Numbered from the stretch's first letter, positions 1-10,629 are shown. The stretch is 27,365 nt of DNA from Hypsibius dujardini (GCA_001579985.1 LRSR01006062.1:1-27365), one strand, 5' to 3'. Notes: generated by a model from the letters alone, not told the origin. Translations and numbers: made by a program.

Positions 1-11
1 TTTTATGCAAA

Positions 12-1179
12 ATGAATGTCTCCCTGAATACTTTGCTCATAGCTCAGAGCTCCAATGGAACCAACTGGAGTTATTCTTCCTTTTATGGGCACTCTTTGAC
101 AACTTGGTTTGCCCTCATGCTCACCCTCTGCCTTAGTGGAGTCATAACCAACGTTTTGCTCATAATCATCATTGCACTCTCGAGAAAACTGCGTTCTGGA
201 ACCGGGCTCCTCATTCTTCACCTTCTTTGTACCGATACACTGCTGTGCTGCCTTCTCTACCCAATTCACGTGATTCTCGTATATGGCTCCAATTTTTGGT
301 TCACACTGCCCAAGGATATATGCGTGTACACATACTACCCGCTGATAGTCATTAAGTTTGTCAACAACTGGGCCGAAGCATCACTGGGATTTAACCGCAT
401 CGTGGCCGCGTTCCTCCCGCGGCTCTTTCGAACTGTGTCCACCTCAAGGAGCTCTCTTTTCGCGGTCCTCCTGTGCTGGATGATTGTTGCTGTCCCGCTG
501 TTTCCGTTTTGCTTCAAGGTCATGGGGTACTTTCCCGTCTCCCCGGTTGGTCAGTGCATGATAATACCGTCCAGCCTCGCCGGATACAGCATCATGACCG
601 TGAATGCGTACGCACCGTATGGCATCGTGTGCTGCGCTGCTGTTTGTGTGTCTGCGAAGTTCTTAACCAAAAAACTGTCGCTGGAAAGAACGCGAGTGAC
701 CGTCCGTGACCTGCTTGCACCATCCCAAACAGCTCAGCAAAGTTTAAAGCTACGGAGGCAGATTACCATCGCCAGGATGCTCCTGATCTCTTTCCTGTTC
801 TGTTTGCTTTGCAATACGCCGCTCTCCATTCTTACAGGAGTGACCTTCACGCAGTCAGCACAGCCGTGGTTCCCCGTGCTACGTTTGTGGTTCCACCTCT
901 GCTCAGTGTGTCAGTATACATTTACTCCGGTAAGATAAGTGGGACACTCGGCTTCATGTTCCTTGATCAATGTGACATTAATGCCTTGTTCTTTGTTGGT
1001 ATTTGCAGATTATTCTGTTTGCTTGCAATCGAGATTATCAAAACGGTCTCCTGAAGTTGTTCGGCAGAGGGAGGGTTGCGCCAGCGACAACTTCAGGCGC
1101 TGATGGTGGCACAATGGATGGGACCCAAAAGAGACATGTCACAAATCCAGCTGGAGACTTTGATGCCGGGATAAAATAA
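12..1179 (+). CDS. Rhodopsin-like (class A) GPCR, two exons
   Basis: Exons 12-929 and 1009-1179 join in phase 0 (donor GTAAGATAAG, acceptor TTTGCAG) to give 362 residues. The first exon alone would stop three codons into the intron; splicing supplies the end of helix 7. Seven hydrophobic segments are visible. The N-terminus has three N-glycosylation sequons (N2, N15, N18). N47 in helix 1, D75 in helix 2, and C104/C182 (the helix 3 to loop 2 disulfide pair) are kept. The DRY motif is replaced by N128-R129-I130, helix 6 carries CLLCNTP in place of CWxP, and NPxxY is reduced to TPIIL. Such NR-type and CNTP-type motifs recall the Moody/Tre1-like invertebrate receptors, but no ligand can be named. 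The start lies 12 bases from the window edge, so the promoter is not visible. Class A assignment is fairly sure; subfamily is inference. Confidence 0.88.
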
Positions 1180-1181
1180 GG

Positions 1182-1331
1182 TACTGTAAAGTCCCGACCC
1201 ATCCGTGGTGCCTACGTCATCACACAGTAAAAAACGACCGTTTTGATTGATTGCGTAAGCAGTTCACACCACCGGGTCTGATTTACTGTGAGGTCCAAAA
1301 AGTACCACGGATGGGTCGGGACTTTACAGTA
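1182..1331. mobile_element. Palindromic MITE, TA-flanked
   Basis: A perfect 28 bp inverted repeat (1182-1209 and 1304-1331) bounds a 150 bp unit; the arms begin TACTGTAAAGTCCCGACC. A second, inner inverted match (CACAGTAAA / TTTACTGTG) follows. If the terminal TA is the target duplication, the inverted repeat starts CTGTAAAG, as expected of Tc1/mariner-type MITEs. It lies 3 bp after the GPCR stop codon and before its poly(A) signal, so it is probably transcribed as 3' UTR. There is no coding capacity. Confidence 0.8.
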
Positions 1332-1343
1332 ATACATATATTC

Positions 1344-1349
1344 AATAAA
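1344..1349 (+). other. AATAAA poly(A) signal of the GPCR gene
   Basis: Canonical AATAAA 165 bp after the GPCR stop, just beyond the MITE. The rest of 1350-1549 holds no gene that I can see. Confidence 0.5.
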
Positions 1350-1549
1350 TACATGCAACCGTTTGAAGAACTTATGGATGAAGAGGAAGAAGAGTCAAAG
1401 TCGTATAAAACCGAGTACCTTCAATAGCAGGTCGTGCTATTCCAGATAACGCATTAATTGCAATATGAGAGGCAGTGTTTCACGGTTCACGCTGTGAATG
1501 GCTCACGACGTTTCTTTAATATGAGAAACTTCGACACTTCGATTCTAAT

Positions 1550-1555
1550 TTTATT
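1550..1555 (-). other. AATAAA poly(A) signal for the secreted-protein gene
   Basis: TTTATT on the plus strand reads AATAAA on the minus strand, about 130 bp past the stop at 1686. It is the nearest canonical signal. Confidence 0.4.
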
Positions 1556-1685
1556 CCTACCGCCAGCAGAACAAAAACACACGTAAACAAAACTCGAGTC
1601 TGTCGTGTAGTTAGTAGACACCAAGTATCAAGTACTTCGTACAGTTACAGCTCTGTAATTATAAAAAATGCCCTCACCCATTAAT

Positions 1686-2306
1686 TTAGTTTGCATCAAG
1701 TATTTTCACCAAATTTTTTACCAGTTCAGCATTCTTCTGGTCCTTTCCCGAAGGTTGCAGTGCTTCCAGTAGAAGAGAAAACGCCTCCATCAAACTTGGT
1801 GGCAAAGTCGTTCTACCGGCTGCCGGAGGATCAAGCAAGTCGGTCTTTCCGTCGAACCCATAGACTGACACTACGCTTTCCTCTCCGTGTTTCACGTGGA
1901 GCTGAAGAATCGGCCAGCTCGTACGGTCTTGCGCGATCCGCCATTGATTTTGAAAGCCGCCCGGCTGGGGTCGCTTAACGGCGTCATGCGCCAGCGTGGA
2001 GATCCGATCCCACTCACCGGCGGCGAGCTGTAAGGTTCGTCCGGCGGCGTCGACGACAAAGTCGGGCAGAAAAAAAGCAACGAGGAAGCCGCTTGGGTTG
2101 ACTTGTGTGCTGCGAATCACTCCGAATGCAAAGTTCTCACTTGAAGGAACAAAATGTGAAGCTTGTGGATGCGGAATGGCTCGGGAATGCCATCCGGCGA
2201 GTGAATTGGCAGCTGCGGGTTGAACTGATGCAGATGCCATCAGTAGGCTGAGGAGGGCGAAGACGGAGACTGCCATGCAGAATGGGTATGAGGAAGTGGT
2301 GCCCAT
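1686..2306 (-). CDS. Secreted protein of unknown function, 206 aa
   Basis: Single-exon reading frame of 206 codons. The N-terminus has a hydrophobic core (about residues 9-28) ending in small residues, which is a clear signal peptide. The mature part is of moderate complexity with several W, P and F residues, no cysteine after the signal and no second hydrophobic helix, so it is likely soluble and secreted. A TATA box sits about 41 bases upstream of the ATG, which supports the gene and the start. The opposite-strand frames through the same DNA look like shadows. I recognise no domain. Expression on the minus strand is supported by codon texture, signal peptide and promoter together. Confidence 0.72.
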   Translation of the reverse strand: MGTTSSYPFCMAVSVFALLSLLMASASVQPAAANSLAGWHSRAIPHPQASHFVPSSENFAFGVIRSTQVNPSGFLVAFFLPDFVVDAAGRTLQLAAGEWDRISTLAHDAVKRPQPGGFQNQWRIAQDRTSWPILQLHVKHGEESVVSVYGFDGKTDLLDPPAAGRTTLPPSLMEAFSLLLEALQPSGKDQKNAELVKNLVKILDAN

Positions 2307-2346
2307 GGTTTGTTTTCCGTGACTGATGTTGATAGTTTATTGTTTG

Positions 2347-2354
2347 TTTATATA
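2347..2354 (-). promoter_or_regulatory. TATA box (TATATAAA) of the secreted-protein gene
   Basis: Minus strand reads GGCCTATATAAACA, 41 bases before the ATG at 2306. That spacing would give a very short 5' UTR. Confidence 0.65.
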
Positions 2355-2485
2355 GGCCCCCGGCATGCGTAATCGGGCGACAGTCAAACTTTCTGCGATT
2401 GCAACGGCATGGGCCAGGTGGCGGAGACCTATTCAGCTGTCTTTGCAGAATTGCCCAAGCTTATCGACACAAGCATCGACATTTA

Positions 2486-2619
2486 CTGTACTGCCGCGTT
2501 AGCTTCGCGCACATGTAGCGCCGCCCCGGACGATTTTCCCCCCACTCCGTGTGTTATTGCCCGGGCAGTATATACTGAAAATGCTGTGTTTGTTGTCCGA
2601 AGCTAACGCGGTAGTACAG
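2486..2619. repeat. 134 bp inverted-repeat element, MITE-like
   Basis: Arms of 22 bp (2486-2507 and 2598-2619) match with one mismatch; they begin CTGTACTGCCGCGTTAGC. ACATTT occurs just outside both arms (2479-2484 and 2622-2627), a possible target duplication, but it is 1-2 bases removed from the arms. The ends CTGTA/TACAG resemble the MITE at 1182, though the rest differs. Confidence 0.5.
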
Positions 2620-2627
2620 CAACATTT

Positions 2628-4031
2628 GCTGACACGCAGAGTCGCAGTGTTCTGTACGAAGCCGGTGCTTGTGAGTGGTTCATGGTGCCCGCATGTGCCC
2701 GTTCCCTGAATATTCTGTATCATACTCATTCACCGGTTGTTGACCGTCCATGTAACACTTCTAACCAGGTACCCCAGGTATCGCTTCTACCGCATACGAT
2801 ATCAGTATGTGCAATTGCACTAATTTGATCTAATGGTACTTCTAATTAAAGGTGGAGGCCTCTAACTGAACACACTGATCAGGGAAAAAGGCGAGATCAA
2901 CAATAGACTAGCGCGCACTCCCTGCAGAGCCTCAAAGCGGACCGCCCTCGATGTTGCATCACTTTATTATTCATGGAGGGGTTTTTTGAGCGCTCTTGTT
3001 AAAGTTTTTTCATTGATATTAAGTAGAATTAACGCAAGGAAAGAATTATCAAGTGGCACACATGCCGGGAGCAATGCGGGAAATCTTTGCCGGTAAACAT
3101 ACGAAAACTGATTTTCAGGGTCTGGAAGTGAGCTTTAATCAGGTCTAGTTCAATCTTGTTACTCTATCGACCAATGGGTACCCCATTACGCTACAAGTCC
3201 ATATATATTCATAGACAGTACTCCAGTCCACTCCAATCCCGACTGATCACATGATCATCTGTCACTTTGGAGTAGTTCGCGCAAAAACCTGTGCTAAGTA
3301 TGCTAAAGTGTTTCATACAGCACAGTGTCAAAACTGACAGCACATAGGCGTTGTCTTACCCTAAAAATATCTATTATGTGTTTTTGTTCACACATGTGAC
3401 CAAACAATCAATGCATAATTCCAGGAGCTGGACATGAATTCCTGTCCATGTCAATTCCTGTCGGGGATTTAAGGTCTCCCACTGGGCTGAACATTTCGCT
3501 CTACTGTACATACACTTCCCTTGGTTCTTCCATGATTGACTCAAAAATGCATCATTCAGTGTGCTGGAATGTATTATCATTTTTCACCTTTATCAAATGT
3601 ACCAACCCGTTCTGTGCCTGCTCTGATCACCGCACTGATCTCTCTCAAGGTCGCGAATATTCTTTCGGAAGCTTCGCTATACCGTCGAAATCCTATGACA
3701 CGTTGTCACGGCTTTCGTATTCCTCCAGGACGTGATGGACGCCCGGAAGAATCATCACTGGCTCACACAGTCGCATGTCCTTCCAGTCGTTCCTCAAAAT
3801 TTGGCGCTGGAAAGTGCCGAATATCTTCTCCCTTATAGCTCTTACATTGTGTTTTCAGTACCGCCCTCGACTGGAAACATTTTTGTCGCAAGAGTCACAT
3901 TGAAAAGCCGCGCCGCAGAAATCTGCGGCCGAGAAACGGCACGTCTAGTTAGCCGTAAAATTCGCCGGTTTGACTGAATATTCGGTCTCGTAAGTATATT
4001 TCTCAACATCGCACTGTTCTGCCTAGTTGAA
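2628..4031. other. Intergenic, no supported gene
   Basis: Open frames here are under 101 codons, overlap each other on both strands, and show no domain, signal peptide or clean splice pair. A donor-like GTAAGT at 3990 and an acceptor-like CTGCCTAG at about 4019-4026 could belong to the coding-like block that follows, but the implied intron is only 37 bp. I see no RNA gene. Confidence 0.4.
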
Positions 4032-4552
4032 ATGGAATTTCTCATGACATGCGACTGTCAAGCGACCGAATTCTGGCCGCTCGACATTTACATCGATAAT
4101 TCCTGGGGTTCAGTGTTTTTCGGTCTGACGTTCGGCGTGGCACAATTGCTGAACCACACCATCGCCACCCAGTGGTGCGTTCAAGTGAACGCCGGGACGC
4201 AGTACATTCATCACATCCACTTGGCCTTGAGTGAGAGCAGCAGGCCGCATGGCAAACGGCGGGATTTCCGTTCCCCGGACAATATCCTGAAGCTGACCTT
4301 GGCCACCCAGACTTACCATTCAACTTTGGAGGTCTTTTCCCTGAAGATAGTGATGTATTTAATGTCAGCCATGAGGACCAGCTTGAGTCTCTTCTCGGGG
4401 CGTATTTGCCGACCGTCACCGTCGTGGTCGCTGCACAGATGACGTTTTGGAACATTGTGGTGGTCGTGGGGGGTCCTAACGATGATGTCGATCAGGGCGG
4501 TGGAGGTGGAGGAGGTGGAACTCAGGATTATCACTATGCTGGGTGTGTTTGA
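4032..4552 (+). pseudogene. Coding-like block with a frame change near 4235, unknown product
   Basis: Two adjoining plus-strand segments have coding texture (C/G-rich third positions, few stops) in different frames. The first runs from about 4032 to 4235 and reads through FFGLTFGVAQLLNH. The second is open from 4235 to the stop at 4550-4552 and gives about 105 residues: an acidic/proline part (NFGGLFPEDSDVF), a hydrophobic stretch (YLPTVTVVVAAQMTFWNIVV), a glycine run and a short tail. The shift falls at GAGAGCAGCAG; loss of two bases there, or a short intron ending at one of its AGs, would join them. The first part faintly recalls an SLC5 transporter helix, but the second does not, so I assign no function. 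It may be a real gene with a short intron, a sequencing slip or a pseudogene. Minus-strand frames here are probably shadows. Confidence 0.4.
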
Positions 4553-4910
4553 GGTTAACTGGGAGTGAGGCGAACAGCGGGAGACTGAACGCAGACATGC
4601 TGAGTTTTAAGTTCGATTTGATGTTGCAGCAGAGTCCCCTGATCTTTACGGCGTTACGTTACTTACACGCTGTGGCGCATAAGCATATACACTGTGTGTA
4701 TGTATCTGGCATCGATACTTGAAATAATTTCCTCTTCATTCTTTATTGCGTTCACCGACTGTACACAGTCACGCCGTATGACTAGAACTCTACTTTCCTG
4801 TTCACTTTATTGCCCACGCAGCTGTATCTCTGACATGACTTTATGCGGAAGTAAAGCACGGAGGCTCCCTCCAGACAAGCAGTCGTAATCAGCATAAGAA
4901 ATTAGCCGGA
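4553..4910. other. Intergenic, nothing recognised
   Basis: About 360 bp between the coding-like block and the amine oxidase poly(A) signal. Only one 64-codon frame without supporting features. Confidence 0.4.
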
Positions 4911-4916
4911 TTTATT
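4911..4916 (-). other. AATAAA poly(A) signal of the amine oxidase gene
   Basis: Minus-strand AATAAA 33 bp beyond the stop codon at 4949. Confidence 0.6.
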
Positions 4917-4948
4917 CCGCTACGGTACTTCTACATTTTTTTTCAAAT

Positions 4949-6691
4949 TTAAGGCAAGCGTAATCGGATTTGTCGTGGTTCAGCAGGTTTCCTGGAAAAT
5001 TGGCTCGACCCGAGTGGGCAATAAGCCGGCGAACTGGGCTCATTAAGACAGGGATAAGTAACGTTATAATACTTCATCATGACGGCCATTGTGGACTTCA
5101 ATGCCGCATCCGCCCATCCGGATAAATTGAGATTATACGCTTCCCCGATCAACGAGAAGTGATCGTATGACGTCGGTCGCATGGACCAATTAAGGATTTC
5201 TTTGTTGGACTTTTTCGACTTCGGATGCTGAAAGTGCCATGCGTTCTCGTGCACATAACCTGCCAATTGAAATCGGTCAGTCAGCGCTGTTCAAGGAGTG
5301 CCCATTAATGCTCATAGTGATAAGCTCCAAGTTAAGACACTCATACCTATCAGTGACCTGGGTCTTGGAACTTTGACGTCATGGAAGACCTGTTGTAAAC
5401 TCCTCAACACCTCGTTTGTCAATTTCTCGGAGGACGCTCCAGCATTAATCAGCAAGCGCCAAGTATCCAGACACGCACCGTCATCGTACACAACTCTCGT
5501 AACATTCTGATCCCGTCCGTACGGAAATACCGCGACCTCCATCCCGTTGAAACAGTTGCCATGGCTGGTGATGCGTGTTAAATTGCGATTACGGTGAAGC
5601 ACGGACTGTTCCCACCATCTCGCGTCCCACCATGCAGCGACCGTGATAGAAGTCTTTGGAAGTATGGCCTGAAATTCCGGCGAGGCCTTCACCCTCTCCG
5701 CCACGTTGCCTGAAATGCCGGCGAAGCCGAGTGGGTCTACGGCACAAAGAACCCTATCGGCTGTGATGGACAGGGTTGTGGTTTCAACGACGAAGGTTCC
5801 GTCAGCACGACTCTCTATGGAAACTGCTGGTTCACTTCGAAAAAGTCGAAGACCATCTGTGATGGCTCTTTCGAGCATTCTAATGATGTACTGCGACATC
5901 CCACCAAGCGGATACGATAGAGCCCCGAACGTGCCCTCCTCCGACTCGATGAAGTCTAAGGCGGCTTGGTTGGAGATGGACGACACCAGGCTATGGTAGC
6001 TGTTCGCCTCGAAGAACGCTACACCCTCATCCCCGAAAAGGGAATGCAGGAGGGTGGGGAAATCCGGATGGGCATCGATGAGGTGTGGCCTTTCTTCGCG
6101 CAGCCTGGAGAGGATGCTGAACATTCGTTCGTCGGTGGGTGCACTGGAGTCGTTGCTGCAGTTGGCGCTAGGGAAGACGTCCCGGCACATTCCGCGCGCT
6201 GCTTCGCCCTCGAGGAGCGTTGGACCACCACGGTAGTAGTGGCGACCGCGGACTTTCAGCAGCTCCTGCTCGTCCTCAACGGTTTGCAGGGTCATGCCCA
6301 GCTCTTTAGCCAATGCCAGCATCGTTGTCTGTTTCCCAGTCACACGGAGAGCCCCAGCACCGAAGACCGGTCCACCGGGATACTCGCTGACGTCGTAGAT
6401 TCGGCCACCGTCGCGGTCACTTTTTTCGATGAGGCACAGTTTGTCTTTGACTTGCGGAGCCAATTGGTAGGCGGCGAACGATCCCGCGAATCCACTGCCT
6501 ATAATCAGCACGTCGCAAGTGATGTGCTGTTTTGAAATCGGTTCCTTCAAAGAGGTACTCGCTCCCTCGATTTGTTCTATCACAAGGTAGGCTAACAAGG
6601 CAACAGATGTTGCAAGAAAAATTACAACGAAAAGAACAAAGAAAACGGTGGCGGCTTTGAAACGGAGGGCTTCCTTCTGCAACTGAACCAT
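4949..6691 (-). CDS. Membrane-anchored FAD-dependent amine oxidase-family protein, two exons
   Basis: Exon 1 is 6691-5347 and exon 2 is 5259-4949; the 87 bp intron has donor GTATGAGT and acceptor TTGGCAG. The phase-1 join restores SLIG-YVHENAW and gives 551 residues. Residues 13-38 are a hydrophobic signal anchor, so the catalytic part is probably lumenal or extracellular. The Rossmann motif GSGFAG (65-70) follows the anchor, with the ribose-binding glutamate and GGR motif at E89-G95-G96-R97. The C-terminal FAD segment GEAYNLNLSGWADAAL is typical of flavin amine oxidases. Several NxS/T sites (NCS, NLT, NVT) lie in the predicted lumenal part. Family members oxidise amines or amino acids with release of H2O2; the substrate cannot be told here. 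The gene is divergent from the SLC16 gene. Confidence 0.88.
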
Positions 6692-6757
6692 TTTCGGTGA
6701 AATGTAATTTTACTCAAGGTTAACTAACTAAGTGAAGCAGCCAGGTTTGCTTTCTGG

Positions 6758-6766
6758 CTTTAAATA
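6758..6766 (-). promoter_or_regulatory. TATA-like box (TATTTAAAG) of the amine oxidase gene
   Basis: Lies 67-75 bases upstream of the ATG at 6691 on the minus strand, an ordinary distance for a short 5' UTR. Confidence 0.55.
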
Positions 6767-7168
6767 CCTGCCCTAAACGGATTCCGCGCCCATTTTAGTA
6801 CGAGTATTTGACGTACATTGATGTTTAATTGGACCTCATTAAGGTGTCGGTCGTTAGGTAGGGCATCTGGCAGAAATTTTCGCGCCGTTCCCCACAAATT
6901 TACAGATAAGTCATTTAAATTCTCTGTATAAGACCAGTGCAGAAAGAGCTGCGACGGATGGCAGCGTCTCACGACCTCGCGATAGGTTATCAAAACTGAT
7001 TCGCGTCGCTAATGAACTGGGTGCGGACAATTAGACACTGCATTAACGCAGTAAAAATGGGATGGTCTTGCAGTTTAATTATTCGAATATGGTGGTAGGG
7101 ACCGGATTATGAAGTACACGCCTTAAAATAATCTGTTCTCATACCTTGAACTGAGCCAACCGGGCACC
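6767..7168. other. Divergent intergenic region between amine oxidase and SLC16 genes
   Basis: About 0.4 kb between two outward-facing TATA-like boxes. No gene is supported. Regulatory sites shared by the two genes could lie here, but I see no repeated motif that demonstrates it. Confidence 0.45.
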
Positions 7169-7176
7169 TATTTAAG
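7169..7176 (+). promoter_or_regulatory. TATA-like box (TATTTAAG) of the SLC16 gene
   Basis: Lies about 110 bp upstream of the ATG at 7285. Two upstream ATGs (near 7209 and 7214) would fall in the 5' UTR. Confidence 0.5.
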
Positions 7177-7284
7177 CGTCGTCGATCTGCATTGTTTGAC
7201 TGCAATACATGTTTTATGTCCTTAGCAGTTTACTGGGCCTCACAGACTTAGAAGTTTTAGCGTGACTAGTTAGTACACTATAAA

Positions 7285-9057
7285 ATGGAACAGGCCAAAG
7301 CAGATTCTTTACACTTTCCTAACCTTTTGCACATCGGCAAAATGTCCAGTGTGAATGATCCACCCACTGAGCCTGTAGCTCGAAAAGTGACAAAGGTCAA
7401 CTCCGATCAGGACCGGCCAACTTCTGCCATCAAGGAATTGCCGTACGGATGGGTCATCGTCGCTAGCGTTTTCATGATCCACGTGATTGTCGATGGGCTG
7501 ACCAATTCCTTTGGAGAGTTATACGCAGTGACAAAGGAACGGTTCCAGACAACTGACACTCTCACTGCTGCCGTCCTCTCCGTTCAAATCGGAGTCACGT
7601 ACGGATGTAAGTCAAAGAGATCTCTTAAAAATTCAGTCATCTGGCAATATCCGATTGTGCTTATAGTCACGAACTATCTTTTCAGGTGGACCACTGGTCA
7701 ATTTTCTGTATGAAAAGTTTGGAGCACAAGCCGTGGCGCTTGCAGGAGCTTTGTTAGCGGCGGCTGGTTTCGGGCTCAGTCTCCTCACAACAACTATATG
7801 GGAAATGATGCTGACTTATGGGGTGCTCACAGGTAATGTCGACCTTCTCAACAGAAAAAACATGCCATGGAAAAGACACATTCCATAGAAGCCGGTAATG
7901 TAGCAAAATGTCGATAATCTCATTGATCCTACACAGGCTTAGGATTTGGCCTGATGTACCTGCCGGCAATCATGAGCGTGACATCTTGGTTCGAGAACCG
8001 ACGAGCCCTGGCCACATCCATTGCTGTCAGCGGTAGCGGTGTCGGAACGTTCGCCCTGAACCCCCTCACCGCTCTCATCTTGGAGCATTACGGCTTCTCC
8101 ACGTCGCTCCTGTTCCGAGGAGGGATCGCTCTCGGTGGCATCTTTTTTGCTCTACTTCTCCAGCGCCCAGCAGCTCCTCCAGTTCCGGCTGAGGCTGTTC
8201 CGATTCACCGGACGGTCAGCGTCGTCCACTCGCAACACAACAGGCGATTCTGCACTGCAGCGAATAAAATCTGGATCTGGCTGAAATCGTCCGTCGACTG
8301 GAAGCTGCTGACGTGCTGGGCGTTTGTCATCTACTGTGTGTCCTCCTTTTTCGGAGGGTTCGCCGCGTTTGTGCCGAACGTCTACCAGTCCGATCGGGCT
8401 GTGGCTGAATCGGGAATGGAGCAGCTAGATGCTTCCTGGTTGGTGTCGATCGGCGGCATCACCAACATTCTCGGCCGATTGGTGGCGGGACTCATATCGG
8501 ACCGCAAATGGGCAGGCAACGCCGTGATGTCTGGCCTGTACTGTCTCTTAGCGGGCGTCGCCACGTGTCTGTCGGTGTTGTGCAGCACCTTTGCCGGTTA
8601 TGCGATCTATGCGTCCGTCTTTGGCTGGGCTGCAGGTACGTTGAAATGGTCTGCTAGCATGACATCTGAGCCGAAATTCAAGGCTGTTTTTTCTATGGAT
8701 AGGAGCTATCGTTGCGCTCCAAACCTTGGTTCTCACTGACATCATTAGCATTGATAAGATCTCCAATGCCTTTGGAATCCTCTTGTTCGTACAGGGTGCC
8801 GCGGTGTTTGTTGGTCCGCCATTTGCCGGTACGTCAAAACTGAAACATAATTCATTCCAACACGCCATGGTTGACTTATGCAGAGTAAACTTATTGCAGG
8901 CTACTTAATTGAACTGACAAATGGAAAGTACCCGGTGTGTTTTATCGTCTTCGGCGCAATCATGGTTTTCTCAGGTCTTTTACTGCTGGTTATTCCGTTC
9001 CTGAATTGCTGTAGGAAAAGGTCCAAATCATTTCAAGTTGAAGATGTGGCAATTTAA
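7285..9057 (+). CDS. SLC16 monocarboxylate-transporter-like MFS protein, five exons
   Basis: Exons 7285-7606, 7686-7832, 7937-8635, 8703-8828 and 8900-9057 all join in phase 1 with GT..AG introns of 67-104 bp, giving 483 residues. The first helix begins LPYGWVIVASVF, a form of the SLC16 signature in which the usual acidic residue is lost. Helices 4-5 carry GLGFGLMYLPAIMSVTSWF followed by ENRRALATSIAVSGSG, the classic SLC16 pattern. The variable central loop (about residues 250-285) precedes a second set of six helices, with GRLVAGLISDRKW in the 8-9 loop and LTDIISIDKISNAFGILL near helix 11. Family members carry lactate, pyruvate, aromatic amino acids or thyroid hormone across the plasma membrane; the substrate here is unknown. 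All five exons are needed to complete twelve helices. Confidence 0.92.
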
Positions 9058-9269
9058 AGGTGCTGTCTGATATTTGGCAGATATATCTTTACGTTTTCTA
9101 CTTTTCTGGCCTGCTTTTTTTATGGTTTCACATATTCCCGCTGGACGGGGGCAGAATTGATAAGAGTAAATGGCGCTGGCACACCATAGAACATACACGA
9201 GTCGCTCTAAACTTATGGGAATTCGAATTGCTCCTTGCGAAAAGAGCTAAGAAGGATAAAGTTCTTTAT
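9058..9269. other. 3' flank of the SLC16 gene up to the foldback element
   Basis: About 210 bp with no gene and no canonical poly(A) signal seen. Confidence 0.4.
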
Positions 9270-9277
9270 CCGACGAC
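9270..9277. repeat. Left 8 bp target-site duplication of the foldback element
   Basis: CCGACGAC, identical to 13925-13932 and directly abutting the left terminal inverted repeat. Confidence 0.8.
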
Positions 9278-9330
9278 TAGGTACGGGCGACTTTGTACAC
9301 CACCTAAAAAATTCAGGGCCAGATTCAGGT

Positions 9331-10080
9331 TATACCACGTAGCACCACGTAGCATCACATAGCACCACGTAGCACCACGTAGCATCACATAGCACCACGT
9401 AGCATCACATAGCATAACGTAGCACCACGTAGCACCACGTAGCATCACATAGCATCACATAGCATAACATAGCATCACATAGCATAACGTAGCACCACGT
9501 AGCACCACGTAGCACCACGTAGCACCACGTAGCATCACGTAGCATAACGTAGCACCACGTAGCACCACATAGCATCACGTAGCATAACGTAGCACCACGT
9601 AGCACCACGTAGCACCACGTAGCACCACGTAGCACCACGTAGCACCACGTAGCATCACGTAGCACCACGTAGCACCACATAGCACCACGTAGCATCACAC
9701 AGCATAACGTAGCGCCACGTAGCACCACGTAGCACCACATAGCATCACATAGCACCACATAGCATCACATAGCACCACATAGCATAACGTAGCACCACAC
9801 AGCATCACATAGCACCACGTAGCATAAAGTAGCATAACGTAGCACCACGGAGCATAACGTAGCACCACGTAGCATCACATAGCATAACGTAGCACCACAT
9901 AGCATCACATAGCACCACATAGCATAACGTAGCATCACAAAGCATAACTTAGCACCACATAGCACCACATAGCATAACGTAGCACCACATAGCATCACAT
10001 AGCACCACATAGCATAACGTAGCACCACGTAGCATAACGTAGCACCACATAGCATGCCGTAGCACCACTTAGCATTGCTT
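9331..10080. repeat. 10 bp tandem array, about 75 units, left arm of the foldback element
   Basis: Consensus AGCA(C/T)(C/A)AC(G/A)T. The units stay in exact 10 bp register for about 750 bp without any indel. Nearly all variation falls at units' positions 5, 6 and 9, giving six or so recurrent variants in irregular order. Long open frames rich in Cys, Tyr, Val and Leu on the minus strand are a by-product of the repeat. Confidence 0.95.
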
Positions 10081-10199
10081 GGTGTAAATGACAGTTTAGA
10101 TTGTATCGCAATTCGTGTCTTATTTTTGGCGCTACGGCCTAAAATTATGCATTTAACATGAAGCATTTCAACAAGCCGCAATAAATTACCAATAGCTTA

Positions 10200-10629
10200 C
10201 AAGGAAATGACACCACTCTAGACGGCAAATTTCATCATCTGTTTGCTGTTACTGATGCACTATTGCCTAGTCTTTTCGATTCCATCGAGAAAATCTGCAG
10301 AAAACGAGAACTACTATTTTTATTTAATAAAAACTTACTAGTGATGGTATACAGGGGGCGCTGTCTATGTTTCTGAATTGACCAATAAATGTATCTGATT
10401 TTATTCCATAGATCATCCGTTCAAAATCAAATAATCAATAAGCACATTTTTCAGTAACATAGACAGCGTCTTCTATAAACTATCACAGTCAGTTTTTATT
10501 CAATTTTAAATAGTAGTTCTGGTTTTCTGCCGGTTTTCTTGACGTAATCGATGAGACCAGGCAACAATGCATTGGTAACAGCAAACAGATATAAAGAAAT
10601 TCGCCGTCCAGAGTGGTGTCATTTTCTTG
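10200..10629. repeat. Internal imperfect inverted repeat of about 178 bp arms
   Basis: Arms 10200-10376 and 10451-10629 (roughly 80% alike by eye) flank a 74 bp loop. The outer ends share AATGACACCACTCT and the inner ends share CATAGACAG. It is adjacent to the left 10 bp array inside the foldback element and may be an older inserted palindromic element. Confidence 0.75.

Noticed and set aside
5966-6535. 189-codon plus-strand frame
   Set aside because: It is a shadow of the amine oxidase exon, whose minus-strand frame has the FAD motifs and clean splicing.
9266-10181. Long minus-strand frames of repeated Cys/Tyr/Val-rich decapeptides (60-138 codons)
   Set aside because: All frames of an indel-free 10 bp repeat lacking stops stay open; the peptides are by-products of the array, with no start context or promoter.
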